A DNA stretch of 64,000 nucleotides, taken from Oryzisolibacter sp. LB2S (GTDB lineage: Bacteria; Pseudomonadota; Gammaproteobacteria; Burkholderiales; Burkholderiaceae_C). Each line of letters starts with the position of its first letter. Position 1 is the first letter of the stretch. Made by a program: the position numbers and the translations under genes. Positions 18,451-27,527 of this stretch are shown here, one piece after another. The DNA lies in NCBI RefSeq assembly GCF_040732315.1, contig NZ_CP160388.1:780501-844500 (forward strand), in the 5' to 3' direction. A model generated the notes under the pieces. That model was not told the origin of the DNA. It worked only from the letters and a program-made list of their open reading frames with translations, and did not search any database.

Positions 18451-19071
18451 ATGCCAGTCATTGCGGTTGCCAGTCCCAAGGGCGGCGTGGGCAAGTCCAC
18501 GCTGTCCACGAACATTGCAGGCTACTTTGCCAGCCGTGGGCACAGCGTCGTGCTCGGCGATGCGGACCGGCAGCTGTCCGCGCACCTGTGGCTCAAGCAG
18601 CGGCCGCAGACGGCGCGGCCCATAGGCGTCTGGGAGGTCAATGCCGACTGGATCAGCACCCCGCCCAAGCAGGCCACGCATGCCGTGCTGGACACGCCCG
18701 CGGGCCTGGGTGGCTGGCGCCTCAAGGACGCGCTCAACATCGCCGACCGCATCATCGTGCCGCTGCAGCCCAGCCTGTTCGACATCTTTGCCACCGGACA
18801 GTATCTCGATGAGCTGGCCGCCCAGCGCAAGGATGGCCTGGCCCGGGTGGCCATCGTCGGCATGCGCGTCGATCCGCGCACCCTCGTGGCGGAGAAGCTG
18901 CGCAACTTCGTCGACAGCCTGGGCCTGCCCGTGCTCGGCTATCTGCGCAACACGCAGAACTACGTGCAGCTCGCGGCCCAGGGGCAGTCGATCTTCGACG
19001 TCACGGGCTCGCGCGTGGCGCGCGACCTGGAGCAATGGCAGGGCATCTGCGACTGGCTTGACGCCGCCTGA
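18451..19071 (+). CDS. ParA/MinD-family ATPase without a ParB partner
   Basis: A 206-residue P-loop ATPase with the deviant Walker A KGGVGKST (residues 10-17, signature lysine included) and the switch region LDTPAGLGG. ParA-family proteins move or place cargo such as DNA, chemoreceptor clusters or carboxysomes by patterning on the nucleoid. No parB, minE or cargo gene is adjacent: an exporter is upstream and trmL is convergent downstream. The second aspartate-rich motif is DADRQLSAHLW. The ATG at 18451 follows AGAGGG closely. Confidence 0.85.
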   Translation: MPVIAVASPKGGVGKSTLSTNIAGYFASRGHSVVLGDADRQLSAHLWLKQRPQTARPIGVWEVNADWISTPPKQATHAVLDTPAGLGGWRLKDALNIADRIIVPLQPSLFDIFATGQYLDELAAQRKDGLARVAIVGMRVDPRTLVAEKLRNFVDSLGLPVLGYLRNTQNYVQLAAQGQSIFDVTGSRVARDLEQWQGICDWLDAA

Positions 19072-19088
19072 ACGCTGCCTGAATGTGG

Positions 19089-19568
19089 TCAGGCGGGTGG
19101 AGACGGTGGCACAAAGCCGTTCTGTCGCCAGGCCTCGAACACCGTGACGGCCACGGCGTTCGAGAGGTTCAGGCTGCGTTGGCCTGCGAGCATGGGCAGG
19201 CGCAGGCGCTGCGCCGGGGCGAAGCTCTCGCGCAGCGCGGGCGCAAGGCCGCGTGATTCGGCGCCGAAGACGAACCAGTCCCCGGGCAGAAAGACCTGCT
19301 CATGCACCAGGCGCTGGCCATGCGTGGTGAGCGCGAACATGCGCGCAGGGTCGGGCCGCATCGCGTGCCGCAGCGCGGCCCAGTCGCTGTGGCGGCGCAC
19401 CTCGGCGTACTCGTGGTAGTCGAGCCCCGCGCGGCGCATCAGCCGGTCCTCCATCGAGAAGCCCAGGGGCTCGACCAGATGCAGCATGCAGCCGGTGTTG
19501 GCTGCCAGGCGGATCACATTGCCCGTGTTGGGCGGGATTTCGGGTTCGACGAGGACGATGTGGAACAT
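19089..19568 (-). CDS. trmL: tRNA (cytidine(34)-2'-O)-methyltransferase TrmL
   Basis: A 159-residue SPOUT-class methyltransferase. Family signatures are LVEPEIPPNTGNVIRLAANT at the N-terminus, FGAESRGLAP in the middle and LPMLAGQRSLNLSNAVAV in the C-terminal trefoil knot that binds SAM. It methylates the ribose of the wobble base of tRNA-Leu isoacceptors. Size matches the family. It is convergent with the ParA gene (17-bp gap) and lies 30 bp downstream of comF on the same strand. Confidence 0.95.
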   Translation of the reverse strand: MFHIVLVEPEIPPNTGNVIRLAANTGCMLHLVEPLGFSMEDRLMRRAGLDYHEYAEVRRHSDWAALRHAMRPDPARMFALTTHGQRLVHEQVFLPGDWFVFGAESRGLAPALRESFAPAQRLRLPMLAGQRSLNLSNAVAVTVFEAWRQNGFVPPSPPA

Positions 19569-19598
19569 GGCGCTATTGTCTGCCGTCGGCGGCGGGCT

Positions 19599-20327
19599 TC
19601 ACGGCGTGCGCGCCAGCACCAGTGCCGCGACATGGGCCGCGCCCGCCTCGCGCAGCGGCGCGCTGGCCGCATACAGCGTGGCGCCCGTGGTCATCACGTC
19701 GTCGACCAGCAGCACGCGCCGGCCCGCCACCTGCTGGGCCCGCAGCGGCTCGAGCATGAAGGCGCCACGCAGGTTGCGCAGCCGCTCGGCACGCGTGAGG
19801 TGGCTTTGCGCCTCGGCCTCGCGCGTGCGCAGCAGCAGGTGGGTGTGCACGCACCCGGCGGCGAGCTGGCGCGCGAGCAGCAGTGCCTGGTTGTAGCCGC
19901 GCTCGCGCAGCCGCCCTGGCGCCAGCGGCACGGGCAGCACCCAGTCCGCCTGCGCGAGGGCCGCCCGTGCGCCTGGCGCCTCGCGCATGAGCCGGGCCAG
20001 CGCCCCGGCCCAGCTCGGATCGGCATGGAACTTGAACTGCGCCAGCAGGTGCGCCCAGGGATAGCCGTAGTCCACGGCCGCCATGCAGGCGTCGAGCGGC
20101 GGCGGGTGCAGCAGGCATTGCCCGCATTGCACCACGCCCTCGGGCACTGCAAGGGCGCAGGTGGCGCAGCGCGGCCGCTCCGGCGCGAACTGCGCGCGGC
20201 AGGCGCTGCACAGTCGCTCTGCCGGCCAGGCGTGGCATACCGCGCATTGGCTCGGCAGCCGCTGCGTGAAAGAGGCCAGGGCGCGCAGGCCCCGGCGCCA
20301 TATCCCTGCTGGGCGCGTGTCAGGCAT
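19599..20327 (-). CDS. ComF-family phosphoribosyltransferase-like protein
   Basis: A 242-residue ComF/GntX-type protein. An N-terminal double zinc ribbon (CAVC...CSAC, CATC...CGQC, about residues 28-85) is followed by a type I phosphoribosyltransferase fold with the PRPP loop VLLVDDVMTTGATL near residue 205. ComF takes part in DNA uptake in naturally competent bacteria; in others the role is unclear. The ATG at 20325-20327 is 37 bp from the divergent methyltransferase gene, so the promoters overlap. Confidence 0.88.
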   Translation of the reverse strand: MPDTRPAGIWRRGLRALASFTQRLPSQCAVCHAWPAERLCSACRAQFAPERPRCATCALAVPEGVVQCGQCLLHPPPLDACMAAVDYGYPWAHLLAQFKFHADPSWAGALARLMREAPGARAALAQADWVLPVPLAPGRLRERGYNQALLLARQLAAGCVHTHLLLRTREAEAQSHLTRAERLRNLRGAFMLEPLRAQQVAGRRVLLVDDVMTTGATLYAASAPLREAGAAHVAALVLARTP

Positions 20328-20364
20328 GGGCTCAATATACTCGCGGCCATTTGCGGCCCGCCCC

Positions 20365-21273
20365 ATGTCCGAACCACTCCCGCCCACCATCGACCCGACT
20401 GCCGCCGCACGCTGGCATGCCCGGGTGGATGAGGCATCGCCCTGGCTGCACGAGGAGGTGGCCCGGCGCATGCAGGACAGGCTGCAGTGGATCGCCCGCG
20501 CACCTGCCACCTGGTGCGACTGGGATCCGCTGCGTGGCGGCACAGAGGGGCATGCGCTCGTCGGCGAGCGATATGCGCAAGCGAGCTGCCTGATTGCCGA
20601 AACCTCGTCGGCCCAGGGCGAGCGCGTGGCGCGCGAGCGGCTTGCGCCGCGCTGGTGGAGCCCGGCGCGCTGGACATCGGCCACGCCGCGCTTTGGCCTG
20701 CCAGAGCCCGGCAGCCAGCAGATGCTGTGGGCCAACATGGCGCTGCACATGGCGGCGGATCCGCAGGCGCTCATAGGGCAGTGGCACAGGGCGCTGGCCG
20801 TCGATGGCTATCTGATGTTTTCCTGCCTCGGGCCGGACACGCTGCGCGAGCTGCGTGCCCTGTACGCCGAGCTGGGCTGGCCCGCGCCGGGCCACAGCCT
20901 GACGGACATGCATGATTGGGGCGACATGCTGGTGCATGCCGGGTTTGCCGAGCCCGTCATGGACATGGAGCGCATCACGCTCACCTTTGCCACGCCCGCG
21001 CGGCTGCTGCAGGAGCTGCGCGGCCTGGGGCGCAACCTGCATCCGCAGCGCTTTGCGGCCCTGCGCGGCAGGCGCTGGCGGCAAAGACTGGAGCAGGCGC
21101 TGGCCAGCCGCCTGGCCGACCCGCAGCATGACGGGCAGTTGGCACTGACCTTCGAGATCGTCTATGGCCACGCCTTCAAGCCCGCGCCGCGCGTGCGCGT
21201 GGAGGGCAGCAGCGCCGTGTCGCTGCAGGACATGCGCGCCATGCTGCACGCAGGCCGTACCACGGGACGCTGA
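20365..21273 (+). CDS. BioC-like SAM-dependent methyltransferase, weak motif I
   Basis: A 302-residue protein resembling BioC (malonyl-ACP O-methyltransferase). The middle and C-terminal parts match: LWANMALHMAADPQALIGQW, GYLMFSCLGPDTLRELR, DMHDWGDMLVHAGFAEPVMD. The N-terminal SAM-binding loop, normally LDLGCGxG, is here CDWDPLRGGTEGH and lacks the glycine pattern. So it may be a diverged or non-catalytic relative, and I do not assign the symbol. No other bio gene is near. It is divergent from comF. Confidence 0.7.
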   Translation: MSEPLPPTIDPTAAARWHARVDEASPWLHEEVARRMQDRLQWIARAPATWCDWDPLRGGTEGHALVGERYAQASCLIAETSSAQGERVARERLAPRWWSPARWTSATPRFGLPEPGSQQMLWANMALHMAADPQALIGQWHRALAVDGYLMFSCLGPDTLRELRALYAELGWPAPGHSLTDMHDWGDMLVHAGFAEPVMDMERITLTFATPARLLQELRGLGRNLHPQRFAALRGRRWRQRLEQALASRLADPQHDGQLALTFEIVYGHAFKPAPRVRVEGSSAVSLQDMRAMLHAGRTTGR

Positions 21274-21709
21274 GCCTGTAAATGCTGTGATTCACGCGGT
21301 CAATGATCTTTGTCAATGATCGCTAGAATGATCCTCGGCTACGGAATCTGGATTCTCCCGGCGCGGCATGGCCCGGTCATTGTGGGGCCTGCCGTGCACA
21401 TCCTCGGAAGCTGCCGATGAGTGTCCCGACGCCTTCGGTGCTCTGTCTGTGTCGTGCTGCACGATGTTCTTCCCCTGGGACTAACGCGTATTGCCGTTGG
21501 TTGCGGGGCTGGGCATGCTGAATGCGGCCATGAGTGTCCATGCGGGGTGTGCCCCGTGATGCCGTGCCACGGAGACAACAGGCTGCCGGTAGAGCGGTCT
21601 GACTGATTGAACAAGCGATGGCCCCACCGTCGCAAGGCTTTGCGCAGCGCCGGGCGGCCGGCGGGGCCACAAGGGACTGGTCAACTGGAGCTGAGAGACA
21701 AGAGGAACC
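21274..21709 (+). other. Long leader/intergenic region upstream of the cox operon
   Basis: A 436-bp stretch without a convincing gene. GTCAATGATC occurs at 21299-21308 and again at 21312-21321, with a partial third copy AATGATC at 21327-21333, so a repeat of about 13 bp just over one helical turn. A TAGAAT -10-like box overlaps this array at 21324-21329. The rest (about 21335-21700) shows only very short open frames without a ribosome site. The cox ribosome binding site AGAGGAA is at 21700-21706. Confidence 0.5.
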
Positions 21710-22873
21710 ATGACAAGCACTTCCAACAAACTGGCCTCGCTGTTGCTGATAGCGCTCACATCCCTGGGAGGGGCTGCACATGCGGTGCAGGATCTGCCCG
21801 GCGGCCCCGCTGTGCGGCAGCTCAATCTGCACCCTCCAGTCACCCGTATCGCCGATGCACAGCATGACCTGCACTGGATGCTGCTGATCATCTGCACCAT
21901 CATCTTTGTCGGCGTGTTCGGTGTCATGTTCTATTCGATCTGGCATCACCGCAAGTCGCGCGGCGCCAAGGCCGCGCATTTTCATGAATCCACGGCCATC
22001 GAAGTCACCTGGACGGTCGTCCCCTTCCTCATCGTGATCGCCATGGCGGCGCCGGCCACCAAGGTCATCGTGGCGCAAAAGGACACGAGCAACGCCGAGC
22101 TCACCATCAAGGCCACGGGCTACCAGTGGAAGTGGGGCTATGACTACCTGGCCGGCGAGGGCGAGGGCATAGGCTTTCTCTCCACGCTGGACTCCTCGCA
22201 GCGCGCACTCTCTAGCGCCGGCACCCCGCAGGGTGACGACTACCTGCTCAAGGTCGACAACCCGCTGGTCGTGCCCGTGAACAAGAAGATCCGCATCATC
22301 ACCACGGCCAACGATGTCATCCACTCCTGGATGGTGCCCTCGTTCGGCGTCAAGCAGGACGCCATTCCCGGCTTTGTGCGCGACACCTGGTTTCGTGCCG
22401 AAAAGCCCGGCGACTACTACGGGCAGTGCGCAGAGCTGTGCGGCAAGGAGCATGCCTACATGCCCATCCACGTGAAGGTGCTGCCCCAGGCCGAGTACAC
22501 CGCCTGGGTCAATGCGGAGCAGAAGGCAGCCGCAGCCCGGCGCGACGACCCGAACAAGGTCTGGACCCTAGAGGCCCTGCTGCCGCGTGGCGAGAAGGTC
22601 TATGCCGCCAACTGTGCGGCCTGCCATCAGGCCAATGGCAAGGGTGCGGGAGCCATCAAGGCGCTCGATGGTTCGGCCATCGTCAAGGCCGAAGACCATG
22701 CGCAGCAGATCCAGCTGGTGCTCAAGGGAGCGGGCAATGGCGCCATGCCTTCTTGGGCGGCGCTCAGCGACACCGATCTGGCGGCCGTGATCACCTATAC
22801 CAAGAACGCATGGTCCAACAAGACGGGCCAGCTGGTGCAGCCCGCAGAGGTCGTGGCCCAGCGCCGCAAGTGA
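21710..22873 (+). CDS. coxB: Cytochrome c oxidase subunit II with fused cytochrome c domain
   Basis: A 387-residue caa3-type subunit II. It has a signal peptide (to about residue 25), two membrane helices (about 55-77 and 98-118), a periplasmic CuA domain whose ligands lie in [12 protein letters not shown], and a C-terminal cytochrome c domain with CAACH. It takes electrons from soluble or membrane cytochrome c at CuA and passes them to haem a. The haem domain means electrons can enter without a separate cytochrome. It is the first gene of the cox operon; ctaD follows 43 bp later. Confidence 0.95.
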   Translation: MTSTSNKLASLLLIALTSLGGAAHAVQDLPGGPAVRQLNLHPPVTRIADAQHDLHWMLLIICTIIFVGVFGVMFYSIWHHRKSRGAKAAHFHESTAIEVTWTVVPFLIVIAMAAPATKVIVAQKDTSNAELTIKATGYQWKWGYDYLAGEGEGIGFLSTLDSSQRALSSAGTPQGDDYLLKVDNPLVVPVNKKIRIITTANDVIHSWMVPSFGVKQDAIPGFVRDTWFRAEKPGDYYGQCAELCGKEHAYMPIHVKVLPQAEYTAWVNAEQKAAAARRDDPNKVWTLEALLPRGEKVYAANCAACHQANGKGAGAIKALDGSAIVKAEDHAQQIQLVLKGAGNGAMPSWAALSDTDLAAVITYTKNAWSNKTGQLVQPAEVVAQRRK

Positions 22874-22916
22874 AGGCAAGGCACAAGGCCCAACGCAAAC
22901 TATCAAGGATTCGACC

Positions 22917-24539
22917 ATGAGCGCAGTTCTGGACAACCACGGGCATGTCGCCGGCCATGACGATCACCACCATCAGCCCGTCGGCTGGAGGCGCTGGGTG
23001 TTCGCCACCAACCACAAGGACATAGGCACGCTGTACCTGCTGTTTTCGTTCACCATGCTGATGGTGGGCGGGCTGCTTGCCATGCTGATCCGCGCCGAGC
23101 TGTTCCAGCCCGGCCTGCAGATCGTGAACCCGGAGATGTTCAACTCGTTCACCACCATGCATGGGTTGATCATGGTGTTCGGGGCCATCATGCCGGCCTT
23201 CGTGGGCTTTGCGAACTGGATGATTCCGCTGCAGATCGGCGCCTCCGACATGGCGTTCGCGCGCATGAACAACCTGAGCTTCTGGCTGCTGATACCGGCA
23301 GGCATCATGCTCTCGGCCACCTTCTTCATGGATGGCGGCGCGCCCGCGGGCGGCTGGACCTTGTATGCGCCGCTGTCGGCGCAGATGCCCAAGTCGCTCG
23401 ACTTCGCCATCTTCTCTCTGCACATCATGGGCGCCTCGTCCATCATGGGGGCGATCAACATCATCGTCACCATCCTGAACATGCGTGCGCCGGGCATGAC
23501 GCTGATGAAGATGCCCATCTTCTGCTGGGCCTGGCTGATCACCGCCTACCTGCTGATCGCCGTGATGCCGGTGTTCGCCGGTGCCATCACCATGACGCTG
23601 ACCGACCGCCATTTCGGCACCAGCTTCTTCAACCCCGCGGGCGGTGGCGACCCGGTGATGTACCAGCACATCTTCTGGTTCTTCGGCCACCCCGAGGTCT
23701 ACATCATGATCCTGCCGGCCTTCGGCATGATCAGTCAGATCGTGCCCACCTTCGCGCGCAAGAAGCTGTTTGGCTATACCTCCATGGTGTACGCGATTGC
23801 CGCCATTGCCACACTGTCCATGATCGTCTGGGCGCACCACATGTTCACCACGGGCATGCCGGTCACGGGCCAGTTGTTCTTCATGTACGGCACCATGCTG
23901 ATCGCCATACCCACGGGGGTGAAGGTGTTCAACTGGACGGCCACCATGTGGCGCGGCTCCATGAGCTTCGAGACCCCGATGCTCTGGGCCGTGGGCTTCA
24001 TCTTCGTGTTCACCATCGGCGGCTTCACCGGCGTCATCCCGGCCGTCGTGCCAGTGGACACGCAGATCCAGGACACCTACTACATCATTGCCCACTTCCA
24101 CTATGTGCTCGTGGCGGGCTCGCTGTTTGCCATCTATGGCGCGTACTACTACTGGTCGCCCAAGTGGAGCGGCGTCATGTACAGCGAGACGCGCGGCAGG
24201 ATCCACTTCTGGTGGTCGATGATTTCCTTCAACGTGACCTTCTTCCCGATGCACTTCCTGGGTCTTGCCGGCATGCCGCGCCGCTATGCCGACTACCCGA
24301 TGCAGTTTGCCGACTTCAACATGATTGCCTCCATCGGCGGTTTCTTCTTCGGCGCGGCCCAGGTGTATTTCTTCTTCGCTGTGGTCCTGCCCATGCTGCG
24401 CGGCAAGGGCGAGAAGGCGCCGCAGCGCCCGTGGGAAGCTGCCGAGGGCCTGGAATGGGAAGTGCCGTCGCCCGCGCCCTTCCACACCTTCGAAACCCCG
24501 CCCAAGCTCGATGCCACGGCCACGCGGGTGGTGGGTTGA
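22917..24539 (+). CDS. ctaD: Cytochrome c oxidase subunit I
   Basis: A 540-residue subunit I of an aa3-type haem-copper oxidase with twelve predicted membrane helices. The haem a ligand lies in [10 protein letters not shown]. The Cu-B/haem a3 site is [17 protein letters not shown] (histidine-tyrosine crosslink region), [10 protein letters not shown], and the HFHYVLV pair. The K- and D-channel regions are present. It is the catalytic centre that reduces oxygen and pumps protons. Gene order coxB-ctaD-small protein-ctaG is that of Burkholderiales. Confidence 0.97.
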   Translation: MSAVLDNHGHVAGHDDHHHQPVGWRRWVFATNHKDIGTLYLLFSFTMLMVGGLLAMLIRAELFQPGLQIVNPEMFNSFTTMHGLIMVFGAIMPAFVGFANWMIPLQIGASDMAFARMNNLSFWLLIPAGIMLSATFFMDGGAPAGGWTLYAPLSAQMPKSLDFAIFSLHIMGASSIMGAINIIVTILNMRAPGMTLMKMPIFCWAWLITAYLLIAVMPVFAGAITMTLTDRHFGTSFFNPAGGGDPVMYQHIFWFFGHPEVYIMILPAFGMISQIVPTFARKKLFGYTSMVYAIAAIATLSMIVWAHHMFTTGMPVTGQLFFMYGTMLIAIPTGVKVFNWTATMWRGSMSFETPMLWAVGFIFVFTIGGFTGVIPAVVPVDTQIQDTYYIIAHFHYVLVAGSLFAIYGAYYYWSPKWSGVMYSETRGRIHFWWSMISFNVTFFPMHFLGLAGMPRRYADYPMQFADFNMIASIGGFFFGAAQVYFFFAVVLPMLRGKGEKAPQRPWEAAEGLEWEVPSPAPFHTFETPPKLDATATRVVG

Positions 24540-24569
24540 GCGCGCGGCCGCGACAGGAGTGATGACCTC

Positions 24570-24686
24570 ATGACGAACAGGGAGCAACGTCGGCGCAACC
24601 TGCGCCTGGGGCTGATGCTGGCGGCCGTGGTGCTGGCACTGTTCGTCGGCTTCATCGTCCAGCGCTACCTGCTGCTGGCGCATTGA
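24570..24686 (+). CDS. 38-residue cytochrome oxidase small assembly protein
   Basis: A small gene between ctaD and ctaG. The product has a basic N-terminus (MTNREQRRRNLRLG), one membrane helix (LMLAAVVLALFVGFIV) and the tail QRYLLLAH. Its position and shape match the short proteins annotated as cytochrome oxidase small assembly protein in beta- and gammaproteobacteria; the exact role is not established. The start is the ATG at 24570. The stop at 24684-24686 is 14 bp before the ctaG ATG. Confidence 0.75.
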   Translation: MTNREQRRRNLRLGLMLAAVVLALFVGFIVQRYLLLAH

Positions 24687-24700
24687 CGGCGGAGGCGGGC

Positions 24701-25321
24701 ATGGCGCGGCGCGGTGACAACCTCAGAATGCTCGGCAAGCTCGTGGTGGTGACGCTGGGCATGTTCTCGTTCGGCTACCTGCTCATCCCTGCCTACAAGG
24801 CCATCTGCGAGGCCACGGGTGTGAACATCCTGTCGCTCACCGAGCGTCAGGTGCCGGGCAATGGCGTGGCCGCGCAGGACGCGCGTGACAGGGTCAAGAA
24901 CACCCAGGTCGACACCAGCCGCACCATCACCGTGGAGTTCGATGCCAATGCACGCGGCCCCTGGCAGTTCCGGCCGGCACGGCGCACCATGCAGGTTCAT
25001 CCCGGTGAGATGGCGACCGTGCTCTACGAGTTCGAGAACGTGCAGGACAGGCGCATGTCCGCCCAGGCGATTCCCAGCTACGCACCGCGCCAGGCTGCGC
25101 CGCATTTCAACAAGCTCGAGTGCTTTTGCTTCAGCGAGTACACGCTGGACCCCGGCGAAAAGCGCGAATGGCCGGTGGTCTTCGTCATCGACCCGCGACT
25201 GCCCCGGGATGTCACGACGATCACGCTGTCCTACACCTTCTTCGAGGTCGGCGGCAAGATCCCTGCTGCGCCACAGTCCACCGTGGGCGTGGTTCCAGGG
25301 GCCGGGGCGGGTGCCTCATGA
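24701..25321 (+). CDS. ctaG: Copper chaperone for Cu-B insertion, CtaG/Cox11
   Basis: A 206-residue CtaG/Cox11 protein. One N-terminal membrane helix (about 16-38) is followed by a periplasmic immunoglobulin-like domain with the copper-binding CFCFSEYTLDPGE, and the usual LSYTFFEV near the end. It delivers copper to the Cu-B site of subunit I. The ATG at 24701 is preferred over an upstream TTG because GGAGG lies 5 bases before it. The stop overlaps the next start by ATGA. Confidence 0.93.
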   Translation: MARRGDNLRMLGKLVVVTLGMFSFGYLLIPAYKAICEATGVNILSLTERQVPGNGVAAQDARDRVKNTQVDTSRTITVEFDANARGPWQFRPARRTMQVHPGEMATVLYEFENVQDRRMSAQAIPSYAPRQAAPHFNKLECFCFSEYTLDPGEKREWPVVFVIDPRLPRDVTTITLSYTFFEVGGKIPAAPQSTVGVVPGAGAGAS

Positions 25322-25533
25322 CCGGCCATGGCGAGCGGCAGCCGGCCGGCGCCGACGCGTCGCTGTGGCGCACCGTGCGCGCCGTGGCCTGGGCCATGCT
25401 CGGCATCCGCAACGGTGACGAATTCCGCAAGGACCAGCACGCGCTGCGGCCCCTGCAGGTGCTGGTCGTCGGGCTGGTGGGGCTGTTTCTGCTGGTACTG
25501 CTGCTCATAGGCGTGGTCCGCTGGGTGGTGTGA
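25318..25533 (+). CDS. DUF2970 small membrane protein
   Basis: A 71-residue protein with a soluble N-terminus (WRTVRAVAWAMLGIRNGDEF) and one C-terminal membrane helix (VLVVGLVGLFLLVLLLIGVV). It matches DUF2970, which is commonly found in cox operons of betaproteobacteria, function unknown. Translation is coupled to ctaG by an ATGA overlap at 25318-25321. ctaE starts 47 bp later. Confidence 0.75.
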   Translation: MTGHGERQPAGADASLWRTVRAVAWAMLGIRNGDEFRKDQHALRPLQVLVVGLVGLFLLVLLLIGVVRWVV

Positions 25534-25580
25534 CAGGCGGGCTACATGGAAAGACATCAACAAGAGATCGAGGAGCTGAC

Positions 25581-26465
25581 ATGAGTACATCGACCCCGGG
25601 CACGGCGCAGCCCCATTACTACGTACCTGCACCGTCGCGCCACCCCGTGATGGCGGCGTTCGGCCTGTTCTTCGTGATCCTGGGGGCGAGCCAGTGGATC
25701 AATGGCGAGCAATGGGGCCAGTACGCCTTCTGGTTCGGCATTGCCTGGTGGCTGGTGGTGCTGTTCCAGTGGTTCCGCGATGCCGCACACGAGAGCGAGT
25801 CGGGTCTGTACGGGCGCAAGATCGACATCTCCTACCGCTGGAGCATGAGCTGGTTCATCTTCTCCGAGGTGATGTTCTTCGGTGCCTTCTTCACCGCACT
25901 GTGGTGGGCCCGGGCGCATTCCGTGCCCGCGCTGGGCAGCCTGGACAATGCCTTGCTGTGGCCCGACTTCAAGGCGGCCTGGCCCAGCGTGGTGGCCGGC
26001 GCCACGGCCTCGCCGGCCAATGTGGTCGAACCTTTCCAGACCGTGGGGCCATTCTGGCTGCCCACCATCAACACGGCATTGTTGCTGTCATCGGGCGTGA
26101 CACTGACCATCGCCCACCACGCGCTGCGCGAGGACCAGCGTGGCAAGGCCATAGGCTTCATGTGGCTCACGGTGCTGCTGGGTTTCACCTTTCTGTGTGT
26201 CCAGGGCTATGAGTACTTCCATCTCTACACCGACCTGAACCTCAAGCTGACATCGGGCGTCTACGGCTCCACCTTTTTCATGCTCACGGGCTTCCATGGC
26301 TTTCACGTCTTCGTGGGCATGCTGATGCTGTTCTTCATCACCCTGCGCCTTCAAAGCGGTCACTTCACGGCCGAGCGGCATTTCGGCTTCGAGGGCGCGG
26401 CCTGGTATTGGCACTTCGTGGACGTGGTCTGGCTTGGGCTGTATATACTCGTCTACTGGATGTGA
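25581..26465 (+). CDS. ctaE: Cytochrome c oxidase subunit III
   Basis: A 294-residue membrane protein with seven predicted helices. Subunit III motifs include SEVMFFGAFFTALWW, ALREDQRGKAIGF and TGFHGFHVFVGMLML, and it ends with HFVDVVWLGLYILVYWM. It stabilises subunit I and supports sustained proton pumping. It is the last gene of the oxidase operon; a terminator follows 20 bp after the stop. Confidence 0.96.
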   Translation: MSTSTPGTAQPHYYVPAPSRHPVMAAFGLFFVILGASQWINGEQWGQYAFWFGIAWWLVVLFQWFRDAAHESESGLYGRKIDISYRWSMSWFIFSEVMFFGAFFTALWWARAHSVPALGSLDNALLWPDFKAAWPSVVAGATASPANVVEPFQTVGPFWLPTINTALLLSSGVTLTIAHHALREDQRGKAIGFMWLTVLLGFTFLCVQGYEYFHLYTDLNLKLTSGVYGSTFFMLTGFHGFHVFVGMLMLFFITLRLQSGHFTAERHFGFEGAAWYWHFVDVVWLGLYILVYWM

Positions 26466-26485
26466 GGGCCTGCGGCCACACAGAC

Positions 26486-26508
26486 AAAGCGCCGCAAGGC
26501 GCTTTTTT
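26486..26508 (+). terminator. Rho-independent terminator of the cox operon
   Basis: An 8-bp stem (26486-26493 with 26498-26505), GCAA tetraloop and a T run to 26508. It separates ctaE from the convergent DUF2909 gene. Confidence 0.85.
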
Positions 26509-26522
26509 GCTGGCGTCGATGG

Positions 26523-26747
26523 TCAGTGTGGGCCGACGGGCAAGCCCGTGGGCTGGATGTAGCCCAGCTTCCACGCCGCCAACAGGCACAGGAACAGCAC
26601 CACCGACAGACCCACGCGCAGCGCCAGGGCGCGCGCCATCTGCCTGCCGCGCTGTCTATCGTTGCCATCGCGGCGCATCATGAAAAACAGCGCTGAACCA
26701 AGGCTTGCGATGATGGCGAGAAACGCCAAGGCCACCAGAATCTTCAT
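26523..26747 (-). CDS. DUF2909-type twin transmembrane protein
   Basis: A 74-residue protein with two membrane helices (about residues 2-22 and 44-66) joined by a basic loop RRDGNDRQRGRQMARAL. It matches the small twin-transmembrane DUF2909 proteins that sit beside surf1 in oxidase clusters of this group; function unknown. An upstream ATG at 26754-26756 would add three residues. It is divergent from surf1, with start sites only about 15-35 bp apart. Confidence 0.7.
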   Translation of the reverse strand: MKILVALAFLAIIASLGSALFFMMRRDGNDRQRGRQMARALALRVGLSVVLFLCLLAAWKLGYIQPTGLPVGPH

Positions 26748-26762
26748 GGGACCCATTATCAG

Positions 26763-27527
26763 GTGAACATTGCACACGCGCGTATGGGCCTGCGCTTCTG
26801 GCTCGTGACCCTGGCTGCCCTGGCGGCTGCCGTGACCACGGGCATGCTGGGAGCGTGGCAGCTGTCGCGGGCCGCAGAGAAGCAGGCCATGCAGGCCGAC
26901 ATCGACGCACGGGCGCAGATGCCGGCGCTGGGCAATGGCGATCTGCTGCAGCTGCAGCCCGGGGACCTGGGTGCGGTCCTGCATCGCAAGGTCGTGTTGC
27001 AGGGGCAATGGCTGCCGGATGCGATGGTGTATCTGGACAATCGCCAGATGCAGGGCAAGCCTGGTTTCTGGGTGCTTGCGCCACTGCGCCTGAGCGGCGG
27101 CCAGGCCGTGGTGCTGGTGCAGCGGGGCTGGGTGCCGCGCGACTTTCAGGAGCGCACGCGTCTGCCGCAGGTGCAGACACCTGCCACCCAGGTGCAGCTG
27201 CAGGGCCGCGTGACCGACCATGTCGTGCGCCTGTACGAGTTTGGCCCGTCGGCAGGCGGTGACCGGGAGGCGCGCATACGGCAAAACCTCGACGTGGCGG
27301 CGTATGCTGCGGAGACCGGACTGCCGCTGCTGCCCATGATGGTCTTGCAGACGGATGACGCCAGCGACGGCCTGCGCCGCGACTGGGCACCCGTGAATAC
27401 CGGAGTGGACAAGCACTATGGTTATGCGTTTCAATGGTTTGGGCTTTGTGCTCTGGTAGTTGTTCTCTATGTCTGGTTCCAGTTCGTCCGACGTTTTTCC
27501 CGCCGTGGTGCAAAGTCCCGGGCCTGA
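26763..27527 (+). CDS. SURF1-family cytochrome oxidase assembly protein
   Basis: A 254-residue SURF1 protein with a membrane helix at each end (about residues 10-30 and 226-245) and a periplasmic domain between. Family blocks seen are LGAWQLSRAAEKQ, GFWVLAPLRL, VLVQRGWVPRDF and [24 protein letters not shown]1 assists haem a insertion into subunit I. The GTG at 26763 gives the longest form; the ATG at 26784 (MGLRFWL) is an equally good start. Its end overlaps the next gene by about 60 bp in another frame. Confidence 0.88.
   Translation: MNIAHARMGLRFWLVTLAALAAAVTTGMLGAWQLSRAAEKQAMQADIDARAQMPALGNGDLLQLQPGDLGAVLHRKVVLQGQWLPDAMVYLDNRQMQGKPGFWVLAPLRLSGGQAVVLVQRGWVPRDFQERTRLPQVQTPATQVQLQGRVTDHVVRLYEFGPSAGGDREARIRQNLDVAAYAAETGLPLLPMMVLQTDDASDGLRRDWAPVNTGVDKHYGYAFQWFGLCALVVVLYVWFQFVRRFSRRGAKSRA

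Noticed and set aside
21421-21606. Short open frame in the cox leader as a leader peptide gene
   Set aside because: No ribosome binding site, codon use unlike the neighbours, and no feature of known leader peptides.
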